The notes: generated by a model not told the origin, from the sequence alone. A stretch of 19,705 bases of DNA from NaphS2 sp964588535 (GCA_964588535.1 CAZPQA010000059.1:1-19705), one strand, 5' to 3'. Positions 1 through 6,763 are shown, counted from the stretch's first letter. Translations and numbers: made by a program.

Positions 1-166
1 CAAATATATATTTGCCGTCCGGCGTTGCCACCACATCCAGAGGCGGATTGTCCATTGTCAGCTTGTGTTGAAGGTCCATATTCACCCCGGCAAAGGGTGT
101 GGATACTGTGGCAAAAGGCATGATTGTGATGAATAAAAATAACAATTTTAAATGGTTTGATTTCAT
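1..166 (-). CDS. Exported beta-propeller-like protein, N-terminal part only
   Basis: This is the first 55 codons of a leftward gene that runs off the window. It starts at ATG 166-164, after an AGAGGAAC ribosome binding site six bases upstream. The N-terminus has a short basic stretch, a hydrophobic core (LKLLFLFITIM) and a small-residue end near TPFAG, as in a Sec signal peptide, so the protein is probably periplasmic or secreted. The visible mature start contains DVVATPDGKYIF, a phrase typical of the first blade of YVTN/WD-like beta-propeller proteins. The function cannot be told from this fragment. The propeller assignment rests on one motif and is tentative; the presence of a real gene start is well supported. 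Confidence 0.6.
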   Translation of the reverse strand, partial: MKSNHLKLLFLFITIMPFATVSTPFAGVNMDLQHKLTMDNPPLDVVATPDGKYIF

Positions 167-193
167 TTTGTTCCTCTCTTTTATTCATGTTTT

Positions 194-223
194 TGTAGGG
201 GTGAAAAATTTTTCGCCCCTACA
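194..223. repeat. 30-bp palindrome with GTAGGGG ends
   Basis: Two 15-base arms, TGTAGGGGTGAAAAA and TTTTTCGCCCCTACA, are directly abutted and complementary except for one G-T position. The element lies 28 bases upstream of the leftward gene start at 166. The GTAGGGG...CCCCTAC ends match those of the larger palindrome at 14049-14122, which suggests members of one dispersed REP/MITE-like family. It could also act as a hairpin in the leader of the leftward gene. Confidence 0.6.
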
Positions 224-478
224 TGGATCCCACATTAAAACATCAATCCACATAAATCACGGAAAATTGATGGGCAGGGTCTATTTTTTTGCCAAACGGA
301 AGACGCCGTCCCAAATCTCTCCGGGTGCTACGGGGGAATTTATTTTGCAGCCCCGGCAACGGTTAATATAAACCTCTGACGGATTACAATTTTAGTCTGA
401 CGCCGAAATCGGGCAAATTGGCCATTTGTGGATGGGCACTAGGAAAAAGACTTGCTTGTCAAGAAGCATGAGGGCATT

Positions 479-1426
479 ATGCGGAACACCCGAAAAGCCC
501 TCAGAAAAAAGAATCAAACAGGACGGATCACGAGAAAAATGATGCAAACCTACCATACCTTAAAAGGCCCGGACGGCGATTTTAATTATATTGACTGGGG
601 AGGTTCGGGACCCCTGGCACACTTCTCCCATGCCACCGGATTCTGTGCAGGAACCTATACCCCGATCGCTCAGAAATTGTGCAACAAACTCAGGGTACTC
701 GGCATGGACGACAGGGGGCACGGGAAGACAACTGCCGAGGCGGATCCTCGAAGCCTGGAAAACTGGGATGTCTTTTCTGAAGACCTGGCGCAATTATTCA
801 AACATCTCAAAGAACCGGTGATTGCCATAGGTCATTCCCGTGGGGCCGTAGCCAGCCTGCTTCTTGCCGTCAAACGGCCTGACATGATCCGCGCCCTTAT
901 TCTCATCGATCCGACCATCCTCCCCTTCTCGTGGATGTGGTGGTGGTACTTGGCCAAAAAAACGGGTTTTGCCAAACGTGTCCCTATTGCGGCCCGGGCA
1001 GCCAGAAGAAATCCATTCTGGCCTGACACGGAGACCATCCGGAATACCTATAGGGAAAAGCACCCGTTCAGATCATGGGAGAGGGGTTTCCTTGAAGGCT
1101 ACATCGAGGATGGAACCGCGCCTTCAGACAACGGGGGTATCCGGCTGTGTTGTACCCCGGAATGGGAGTCACGTTGCTTTGCAGTCTGTTCCCACGATAT
1201 CTGGCGGTATATCCCGCAGATCCGCCAGCCCACCCTGGTTCTTTATGGCGCAGCCTCGGATACGTTTTTGGCCCCCGCAGTGAAACGGTTTCAGGTAAAG
1301 GTGCCCCATGCGGTTGTCAGGTGCTTTGACAGGACCAGCCATTTTGTGCCCATGGAACGGCCTGACGACACTGTCGAAGCCATCTTTACGTTTTTACAGG
1401 AAAAGGGGGTTCTGTCGCGGGAGTGA
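479..1426 (+). CDS. Alpha/beta hydrolase fold protein
   Basis: This is a cytoplasmic serine-hydrolase-type enzyme of about 315 residues, the usual size for a single-domain alpha/beta hydrolase. The oxyanion-region motif SHATGF is present. The nucleophile elbow is GHSRGA, with Ser about residue 120; the acid is probably Asp261 in YGAASD, and the catalytic His is about residue 288 in TSHFVPMERP. A complete Ser-Asp-His triad therefore appears intact. The chosen ATG 479 is preceded by GAGGGC five bases upstream. A TTG at 452 (AGGA upstream) and ATGs at 539/542 are alternatives, and the last would remove a very basic N-terminal tail before the conserved DWGGSGP start. The substrate is unknown. The gene converges on the lipoprotein gene at 1443 with 16 bases between, and no terminator is seen there. 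Confidence 0.85.
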   Translation: MRNTRKALRKKNQTGRITRKMMQTYHTLKGPDGDFNYIDWGGSGPLAHFSHATGFCAGTYTPIAQKLCNKLRVLGMDDRGHGKTTAEADPRSLENWDVFSEDLAQLFKHLKEPVIAIGHSRGAVASLLLAVKRPDMIRALILIDPTILPFSWMWWWYLAKKTGFAKRVPIAARAARRNPFWPDTETIRNTYREKHPFRSWERGFLEGYIEDGTAPSDNGGIRLCCTPEWESRCFAVCSHDIWRYIPQIRQPTLVLYGAASDTFLAPAVKRFQVKVPHAVVRCFDRTSHFVPMERPDDTVEAIFTFLQEKGVLSRE

Positions 1427-1442
1427 CGGCCTTGGAGACTTT

Positions 1443-1832
1443 TTACGAGACCACAATGGTCACTTTGAATGACTTTATGGGAGGGACGTCCTTCTCAAAG
1501 TCTCTGAAATAAATGAATTCGAGCAGTGTCTGGCCCGTAGAAAGGGCTTTAAAATAGAACGTTAATTCACCACCGGAACCTATCGCTTCTGACCTGGATT
1601 TATAAACCGGTTTGTCAATCTGTTCAACAACCTCTGTATCCCACGGCTGGGCTTTCCACTGGTAACCTGTAGTCGGGTTAGCGTCCAGCACAATCTCCAG
1701 CGTATCTCCGGGTTTCATCTTTATGGCTCTGCCATTGTCGATCTGGTATAAGTGAATGGGGTTGCCGGCAGAACAACCTGACAAGAGAAGAATCAGGCAG
1801 AAGAGAATAAAGGGTAAAAGAAAATCGCGCAT
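1443..1832 (-). CDS. Chagasin-family (MEROPS I42) protease inhibitor lipoprotein
   Basis: This 129-residue lipoprotein is predicted to inhibit papain-like cysteine proteases in the periplasm or outer membrane. The start at ATG 1832 follows AAGGAG with good spacing. An upstream in-frame ATG at 1913 would bury the signal peptide and is rejected. The signal peptide ends in the lipobox LLSG|C20, with Ser at +2, compatible with outer-membrane sorting. The mature part carries the chagasin loop signature NPTTGYQW (residues 52-59) and the second loop GSGG (85-88). The third loop is usually RPW; here it reads RDF near residue 110, so binding strength could differ from classical members. The gene lies 114 bases downstream of the Fic gene on the same strand and could be read through from it. 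The family call is confident; the target protease is unknown. Confidence 0.85.
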   Translation of the reverse strand: MRDFLLPFILFCLILLLSGCSAGNPIHLYQIDNGRAIKMKPGDTLEIVLDANPTTGYQWKAQPWDTEVVEQIDKPVYKSRSEAIGSGGELTFYFKALSTGQTLLEFIYFRDFEKDVPPIKSFKVTIVVS

Positions 1833-1946
1833 ATTTTGACTCCTTGTTTGCTCCCAGGCTCGCGGATCAACGGAACTACTCACAACCAATTTTGCGAAGT
1901 GGTTTTTTTGCATAGTAACCGGCGACCAAATTCAAAGTTTCATTTG

Positions 1947-3104
1947 TTATGCCTTTTTATCCGGCATCATCGCTTTTAAAATTCCAGTATTGGCCATATA
2001 ACTTCTGCCTATTTTCCTGAGAAGGTTTAACCCTTGAAGTTCTTTCAAATCTCTCAAGACAGTGGCTCTCCCAACCCTAGCATATTTTCGTGCAATATCC
2101 GGCGAAATCATCATTAGTTCGTCCACTGAAAATGTTTGGTCAATAGGAATTTGCAATATTAAAGATCTTTTTCGCTTAAACGCAGACTTCTTCGTATATT
2201 TGAGGTCTGCAAACCTCTCGTAAATATAATGCTGCCAAAAAATTGAGAGTTGACTTTTTTGAATAAAGTCCAGGTTTTCCTTTAAGCCATCTCGAAAGCC
2301 TTGTAGCGCATATTGTATGAATTCTGTCAAATCTCTTTTTATTCTGGCCTTATCAATTTGCCGATAATATTCAGGTCGAGTAAGATTGTAGAAGTTCGAT
2401 AAGATATGCGAAACGATACTTGGCAAACCAGCACGCAGCAAAATATAGAACTCCAGCAACCTTCCAGTCCTACCGTTTCCGTCCCCAAATGGATGAATCC
2501 ATTCGATATATATGTGGGTGACTATTGCTTGAATCACAGCGGTTCTAAAGCCCTGCCCATCGTTGTAATGGAATTCCTTGCGAAGCCAATCGCAGAGCTT
2601 TTCTATAAGTTCCGGGATGTATTTATGGTCAGGGGCCAGATACGGGCCTACATGCCTCCTGTCTTCACGATACCGTCCGGGTATTGCATCAAAATGTTCA
2701 CCCAGGTTTTTACCAATCATGTGATGAAACTGTTTGATTAGTTCAGGGGTGATAAAAAACACCTTATCCTCTGTGACTATCTCTCGGAGCAGTCTATTGA
2801 ATGCTTCAAGGATGTTATTCACCTCAGTCTGTAAATACGCCTTGCTTGGCGGTAGACTCCAGCCCTCCTGGAGTTTCTCAATCTCCTTTTCACTGAGAGT
2901 ATTACCCTCAATGGCTGTTGTCGCTTGTGCGCCTTTCCTTAAAGAAACGCTCAACAATTCTTGCCGATTTTCTGGCTGCAGTGGGATATCTGTTAATGCG
3001 TGAACGAAAGCATGACATTCTCCAAGCATGTAAGCGGATTTTTCGGTGATTTCCCATTCCTTCCGGAATGATATATGATTATAATCGTCCATTTGTAATC
3101 TCAT
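1947..3104 (-). CDS. Fic family protein (AMPylase) with C-terminal winged helix
   Basis: This is a predicted adenylyltransferase that transfers AMP from ATP to hydroxyl groups of target proteins. The catalytic Fic motif is complete: HPFGDGNGRTGR at about residues 204-215. The N-terminal domain carries the inhibitory-helix motif TTAIEG at about 62-67, matching (S/T)xxxE(G/N), which makes it a class II Fic protein with built-in auto-inhibition. A loop with GRYREDRRHVGPYLAPDH (about 143-160) fits the Fic flap region. The last 70 residues look like a winged helix-turn-helix (RATVLRDLKELQGLNLLRKI), a common arrangement in DNA-binding Fic proteins. Start ATG 3104 lies in a palindrome and has no clear Shine-Dalgarno; ATG 3092 (MDDYNH) is an alternative. 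The length, 385 residues, is normal for the family. No antitoxin gene is adjacent, consistent with intramolecular inhibition. Confidence 0.92.
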   Translation of the reverse strand: MRLQMDDYNHISFRKEWEITEKSAYMLGECHAFVHALTDIPLQPENRQELLSVSLRKGAQATTAIEGNTLSEKEIEKLQEGWSLPPSKAYLQTEVNNILEAFNRLLREIVTEDKVFFITPELIKQFHHMIGKNLGEHFDAIPGRYREDRRHVGPYLAPDHKYIPELIEKLCDWLRKEFHYNDGQGFRTAVIQAIVTHIYIEWIHPFGDGNGRTGRLLEFYILLRAGLPSIVSHILSNFYNLTRPEYYRQIDKARIKRDLTEFIQYALQGFRDGLKENLDFIQKSQLSIFWQHYIYERFADLKYTKKSAFKRKRSLILQIPIDQTFSVDELMMISPDIARKYARVGRATVLRDLKELQGLNLLRKIGRSYMANTGILKAMMPDKKA

Positions 3105-3127
3105 TTTGTAGTTTACTACCTACAAAA
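3104..3127. promoter_or_regulatory. 24-bp palindrome over the fic start codon (probable operator)
   Basis: Arms TTTTGTAG (3104-3111) and CTACAAAA (3120-3127) are perfect inverted repeats around an 8-base centre. A nested GTAG-TTTA-CTAC palindrome lies at 3108-3119. The outer arm includes the first base of the fic ATG and replaces the usual ribosome binding site. Because the Fic protein ends in a winged helix, binding of Fic to this site to repress its own transcription is a reasonable inference. A translational hairpin hiding the start is the alternative. Confidence 0.6.
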
Positions 3128-3129
3128 AG

Positions 3130-3158
3130 ACCGTACTGTTTATAACTTTTTAAGTCAA
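3130..3158 (-). promoter_or_regulatory. Possible fic promoter
   Basis: On the minus strand a TTGACT box (3153-3158) is followed after 17 bases by TACGGT (3130-3135). The -35 is good and the -10 is weak. Transcription would begin within or just before the palindrome at 3104-3127, the expected position for an operator. Confidence 0.35.
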
Positions 3159-3360
3159 GAGAATAACAAAACGTTGACCAAACAATCCCAAATCTTCCGT
3201 TGGTTTCTAAAAAATTTTCAATTTCAATTTCTTTTAGATGTGGGCATTTTCATTGACTTCTGTCAAGGGTCTGATTAAAGGATATTAGTGAATATTTTCG
3301 AATTGATCTTCTTTCAACCTTAATAACGAAATGAGGATTAAAAATGGACTATGGTCACAC

Positions 3361-3401
3361 CAAAACCCCGTTACTCCGAACAGATGGAGAATGGGGTTTT
3401 G
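3361..3401 (+). terminator. Terminator-like stem-loop in the divergent fic/103-aa intergenic region
   Basis: CAAAACCCC and GGGGTTTTG form a perfect 9-bp outer stem. Inside it CTCC/GGAG can form a second helix, and TATTTTTGG follows. It lies in the 476-bp stretch between the fic start and the gene at 3581, where both flanking genes point away, so it terminates no visible gene. It may be an attenuator for rightward transcription or a leftover of a lost gene. The rest of this stretch (3159-3360 and 3402-3496) shows a TTGAC-TTCT-GTCAA inverted repeat at 3253-3266 and no convincing gene. Confidence 0.4.
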
Positions 3402-3496
3402 TATTTTTGGGTATTAGACGCAACCGTTAACGCGGCTCCTGCCTTCACTTGGATTTCTTCTTCAGAGAGAAATCCTGTATAAATACTCAGCACCTG

Positions 3497-3505
3497 TGGT
3501 ACAAT
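3497..3505 (+). promoter_or_regulatory. Extended -10 promoter for the 3581-5595 operon
   Basis: TGGTACAAT contains a TGn extension directly before TACAAT (five of six to consensus). No good -35 is present 16-18 bases upstream, as is usual for extended -10 promoters. A transcript starting near 3512 would have a leader of about 70 nt before the ATG at 3581. Confidence 0.4.
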
Positions 3506-3580
3506 ATGAATTCTATGCGGCTGCGGCAGTGCGTAACGAACCAGTTAGCCCCCGCTGCCATTTCTTGAGGGAGGATTTTC

Positions 3581-3892
3581 ATGGGTTACGCGCAGTTCCT
3601 TACACCCCGCAAAGAGGTCATCACAGATGAAGGTGTTGAAAGTATTATTGACCTGGCCAATATCAAAGATGAAACCGGGAAGCGGCTGGAGGCCAGGCCA
3701 TCAGAATTTCTGGATCGGCGGATCATTGAGGTACAGGTGGTGTGCAGGGGAAAGCTCAGGATGGGCCATCGCTTTTGGCTGGAGTATCGAAAAGAAGAGC
3801 TGCCTTTGGATGCCATTTTCGGCCTTCCGGCAAAAAAGACCATCAGACAAGATATCCCGGTATTTGAGACGGGATTCAATTTATCGAGCTGA
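3581..3892 (+). CDS. Hypothetical protein, 103 aa, upstream of a toxin-antitoxin pair
   Basis: I do not recognise this protein. It starts at ATG 3581, nine bases after a strong GGGAGG ribosome binding site. It is soluble, with no signal peptide or membrane segment. It mixes charged helix-like segments (TDEGVESIIDLANIKDETGKRLE) with beta-like segments (RRIIEVQVVCRG, HRFWLEYRKEELPLD). The downstream antitoxin gene is 69 bases away on the same strand and has a very similar leader (GAGGGAGG with the same spacing), so the two are probably co-transcribed. A role as a third component of the toxin-antitoxin module is possible, but only the position supports it. Overlapping frames at 3586-3879 (minus) and 3627-3905 (plus) have no ribosome binding site and look like shadows. 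Confidence 0.65.
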   Translation: MGYAQFLTPRKEVITDEGVESIIDLANIKDETGKRLEARPSEFLDRRIIEVQVVCRGKLRMGHRFWLEYRKEELPLDAIFGLPAKKTIRQDIPVFETGFNLSS

Positions 3893-3961
3893 AGATCCTT
3901 TGTAATTCAGGAAAATCCCTTCAGGGACTTTTGCTCAACCCATCTTCGAGGGAGGTACGTC

Positions 3962-4201
3962 ATGAAAGCCTATAAAACCGTCGCCAGAATTCAGGACCCG
4001 AAAAAACTGGTTTTGGAGAACATGCCTTTTCATCCGGGTCAAATGGTAGAGGTCCTCGTCCTGGCTCAGGACAGTGATGAGCAGGAGCGAACAACGAGAC
4101 TCAAAGCCCTGTTTAAGGAAACCCAGAGTCTGCCTCAGGCCCGGATCATTACTGAAGAGGAAATCGCCCTTGAGATCGAGCGTTACAGGAGCGGGCGATG
4201 A
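3962..4201 (+). CDS. VapB-like antitoxin of a PIN toxin pair
   Basis: This is a 79-residue predicted antitoxin. It starts at ATG 3962 after GAGGGAGG and overlaps the PIN gene by four bases (ATGA at 4198-4201), the classic translational coupling of type II pairs. The N-terminal half (KTVARIQDPKKLVLENMPFHPGQMVEVLVL) reads like a small beta-rich AbrB/SpoVT-type dimerisation and DNA-binding domain. The C-terminal half (LKALFKETQSLPQARIITEEEIALEIERYRSGR) is a charged helix of the sort that wraps around a PIN toxin. The family match is from memory of similar antitoxins preceding COG1569 PIN proteins. Autorepression of the operon would be expected but no operator was identified. Confidence 0.75.
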   Translation: MKAYKTVARIQDPKKLVLENMPFHPGQMVEVLVLAQDSDEQERTTRLKALFKETQSLPQARIITEEEIALEIERYRSGR

Positions 4202-5595
4202 AAGTTCTGGTGGATACCAATGTCCTGATATCCGCGGCTTTCAGAGACCGTTTACCTGAAAAAGTTATCCTGTTTCTGTCCTCAAGGCCCGATTTTGTGT
4301 GGATTGCCACAGAGGAAATTATGAAGGAATACCGCGATGTTCTGCGCAGAAAGAAATTCAAACTGACCCATTCGGTGATTGAAAAATGGGAACAAGTGTT
4401 TGAGGAAATGATCCTTGTGGTCCCCAGTTCCAGTATCCTTTCCTTTCCCCGGGACCAGAAAGATGCCAAGTTCCTTTCATGTGCTCTAGATGCAGGAGCA
4501 GATTTTCTCATTACGGGCGACAAAGACTTCAGCGAGGCCAAAAAACTGACGAAAACCACGATTCTGTCCGCAGCAAAACAACACAATTCAGAGCTTATCG
4601 CCCCTCCGGGGCTGTCCAAACAATGGGGTCCACTTCAAAGAACGCTCTTACTTTTCGTCATTATGTTTTTCTGGTTTCTGCCACTAGCTCAGGCAGAAAT
4701 TAAAACTTTTCTTCATACGGTTAGACAACCTTTCAGCGGGAGCCAATCTCCGGATGATGCCAGAACGGCAGCTATTCATAAGGCAAAGCGTGAGGTCTTA
4801 GAGAAGGCTGGCACTTATTTGGAGACCTTGACCATTGTGGAAGATGGAAGGCTCACGAAAGACCAGATATTGGCTTTAGCAAGTGGTGTATTGAAAACGG
4901 AGATTATTTCACAAAAGCCATATACGACGGGTGAAGGTTATGGGGTTATTATCAAAGTAAGGGTGGAGGTTGATACGGGACAAGTTGAAAAAAGCCTCAA
5001 AAGGCTTATGAATAATAAAAAGGCTATGAAAAATCTGGTTGAACTCAGGAAAAGAGATAAAGAGTTACTTGATAGAATAGAGCGTTTGGAAAAGGTGAGC
5101 CAGAGTATTACCAAGAAAGAAGAAACCCCAATAATCAAACAAAAGAAAAAGGAATTGAAAAAGGATTTCCGACAAACGACCAGGGGACTTAATGCCGTTG
5201 CCTTGGTCAACCAGACGCACAATTTATGGAAAGATGGAATTTATGTGGCCTACGCCAACGGGATCGTGAAAGATACCAATACGGGGCTCGAATGGAAAGT
5301 TGGACCTGATAGAGACACGAACTGGGATGAAGCTAGATCGTGGGTACAGAGCCTGGGCGGTGGGTGGCGTATGCCGACCACAAATGAACTGGAGGGTCTT
5401 TACAAGAAAGCAACTGGCTCCCGAAATATGACGCCTCTTTTAAAGACCACCGGCTGGTGGGTATGGTCGGGGGAGACTAAGGGTTCGTCGCAGGCTCGTT
5501 ACTTCACCTTCAACTACGGCTTAAAGCACTGGGATCACTTTGCCTACTCCATCACCATGCGGGTTTTTGCGGTGCGCTCCCAGGGCGATGGATAA
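4198..5595 (+). CDS. PIN ribonuclease fused through a membrane segment to a DUF1566/Lcl domain
   Basis: One uninterrupted 465-residue frame holds parts that normally belong to two genes. Residues 1-125 form a PIN-family (COG1569, VapC-like) ribonuclease with acidic residues Asp6 (VDTNVL), Glu40, Asp89 and Asp108/Asp110 (ITGDKDF) in place. Residues 149-166 (LLLFVIMFFWFLPLAQA) are a hydrophobic stretch ending in an AQA|E signal peptidase I site. Residues 168-270 form an exported domain resembling LPP20/FlgT-N-like regions (AAIHKAKREVLEKAGTYLE). Residues 275-325 are charged and coiled-coil-like. Residues 348-460 are a DUF1566/Lcl C-type-lectin-like domain (YANGIVKDTNTGLEW, WRMPTTNELEGLY, WWVWSGET). 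No ATG with a ribosome binding site opens a separate second gene; the only internal Met near the junction (ATG 4663) would cut the signal peptide. The PIN domain lacks its usual last strand. It may be a chimera from deletion between neighbouring genes, or a real fusion. Confidence 0.8.
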   Translation: MKVLVDTNVLISAAFRDRLPEKVILFLSSRPDFVWIATEEIMKEYRDVLRRKKFKLTHSVIEKWEQVFEEMILVVPSSSILSFPRDQKDAKFLSCALDAGADFLITGDKDFSEAKKLTKTTILSAAKQHNSELIAPPGLSKQWGPLQRTLLLFVIMFFWFLPLAQAEIKTFLHTVRQPFSGSQSPDDARTAAIHKAKREVLEKAGTYLETLTIVEDGRLTKDQILALASGVLKTEIISQKPYTTGEGYGVIIKVRVEVDTGQVEKSLKRLMNNKKAMKNLVELRKRDKELLDRIERLEKVSQSITKKEETPIIKQKKKELKKDFRQTTRGLNAVALVNQTHNLWKDGIYVAYANGIVKDTNTGLEWKVGPDRDTNWDEARSWVQSLGGGWRMPTTNELEGLYKKATGSRNMTPLLKTTGWWVWSGETKGSSQARYFTFNYGLKHWDHFAYSITMRVFAVRSQGDG

Positions 5596-5638
5596 TTTGG
5601 GTTACTGAGTTTAATGTTCGCTAACGGAGGAGAATTTC

Positions 5639-6373
5639 ATGAAAAAGTTGTTCTGGTTTTTTGTTATTGGGGTAACTGTATTTCTTAGTGGATGCGCTAC
5701 AACATCAAGAGGCGTTGATTCAGGTCATCATGTTTTTTTTAAGACAGAGATAATCAAGAAACCTGCTATTGGTATTATATCTGAGGTCAGTGTAGGTGAA
5801 AGTATGATTTCAACATACTCGAAACAAATAGTCCCAACTCTTATTTTAAAAAGCGATATAATATATGATGGAAAATACAATGGATTCATTAATAGATTTC
5901 GAATTAGAAAAGGTTTTTTGAAGTTGACTAAAGAAAATTTTGAAGGTCGGTTCTTCTCTGCTAAAGATGGTATTAGTATAGAAGTGCCTGCGATAGAATC
6001 GACTTATTCTCTTGATGGCGGAATATTTTTATATAAGGATAAACCTAATTCTACAGCAATATTTTTGATAAATAAAACCACTGGGAAATTTCGTATTCAA
6101 CCAGTGAAGAATATTGACTTTGAAGTAATAGAAAAAGAAGAATGGTCAGACACCAGTTTTAAAAAGGAGCTTGTCTACACTGGGAAATCAGCCAATACAC
6201 TTTCTATTCTTTACCGAGAATTTATTAAGGATATGGCTCGACCGGCTTTTCACCAAGAAATAAAATATGACCTTAAAGATACAAAAATTGTCGGATACAA
6301 AAACGCAAGATTCGAAATTATTGATGCAGATAATTTGTCGATTCGTTACAAAACAATAAAGCAATTAGAATAA
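5639..6373 (+). CDS. Putative outer-membrane lipoprotein, unknown function
   Basis: This 244-residue lipoprotein starts at ATG 5639 after GGAGGAG. The signal peptide (MKKLFWFFVIGVTVFLSGC) ends in the lipobox FLSG|C19, with Ala at +2, consistent with the outer membrane. The mature part is beta-rich with many short charged strands and no motif that I recognise. The gene is visibly more AT-rich than the core genes to its right, with runs of Ile, Lys, Phe and Asn encoded by A/T-rich codons, which suggests acquisition by transfer. It follows the PIN/DUF1566 gene by 43 bases on the same strand and may share its transcript, though it has its own strong ribosome binding site. Confidence 0.75.
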   Translation: MKKLFWFFVIGVTVFLSGCATTSRGVDSGHHVFFKTEIIKKPAIGIISEVSVGESMISTYSKQIVPTLILKSDIIYDGKYNGFINRFRIRKGFLKLTKENFEGRFFSAKDGISIEVPAIESTYSLDGGIFLYKDKPNSTAIFLINKTTGKFRIQPVKNIDFEVIEKEEWSDTSFKKELVYTGKSANTLSILYREFIKDMARPAFHQEIKYDLKDTKIVGYKNARFEIIDADNLSIRYKTIKQLE

Positions 6374-6728
6374 ACATCCAACAAGAAATTCCAACATATC
6401 TTCTAACACGTCTGTGGATTCACGCATTATTGCGTGAGAGCAAACCTTCATCTTTTATCTCTTGAAGGGAGAGGTGGGGTAATCGATATCTTAACTCAAG
6501 GTATTCAAATATAAGTATGGGTGGGGTAATCCGGTTAAAATACCGATGACTTTTGGCAATAGCCCGGAGAGCAGGACAATTGAGATGATTTGACACCTTT
6601 TGAGCATTTTGAGGATATTGCGCTAGGGAACCAGATCGGCAAAAAAATTAAGAAAGACTGGATTGATGTGGAGGGGTTCTTGAGAGCCACAAGGGGGGGT
6701 TTTCTCCATCAAAGGCATGGTAGGCAAA
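6374..6728. other. Non-coding stretch with small repeats
   Basis: No credible gene is seen here. A perfect hairpin CACGCA-TTAT-TGCGTG lies at 6421-6436, without a T-tract. A 12-base direct repeat GGTGGGGTAATC occurs at 6473-6484 and 6520-6531. A 60-codon frame opening with TTG at 6590 has no ribosome binding site and runs through the terminator stem at 6729-6763, so it is not called. The stretch may be the remains of a decayed gene. Confidence 0.4.
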
Positions 6729-6763
6729 GCCGCTTTCCCGGTATCGGAGGGGCGGTTTTTTTT
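6729..6763 (+). terminator. Rho-independent terminator, rightward
   Basis: CCGCTTTCC (from 6730) pairs with GGAGGGGCGG (to 6755), with one bulged G and G-U pairs, and eight T residues follow directly. It would end rightward transcription from the lipoprotein operon before the leftward tRNA genes. Confidence 0.6.

Noticed and set aside
99..371. 90-codon plus-strand frame at the left end
   Set aside because: It overlaps the signal-peptide-encoding start of the minus-strand gene and the 194-223 palindrome, with a composition that does not suggest a protein.
1833..1913. Longer N-terminus for the I42 lipoprotein gene (ATG 1913)
   Set aside because: It would place 27 polar residues before a clear lipoprotein signal peptide; ATG 1832 has a strong AAGGAG.
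3424..3545. Possible integron attC site or MITE: GTTAAC near 3426, GCGTAAC and GTTAGCC near 3531-3550, with CGTTA...TAACG ends
   Set aside because: The two arms match only in part, the R/L box consensus of attC is not met, and no second copy lies after the neighbouring genes.
4600..4612. GCCCC-TCC-GGGGC hairpin at the PIN/DUF1566 junction as a terminator
   Set aside because: Only five base pairs and no T-tract; at most a relic of an old gene boundary.
4149..4619. 156-codon minus-strand frame opposite the PIN domain
   Set aside because: Shadow of the PIN frame; the plus-strand frame has the antitoxin overlap and intact catalytic motifs.
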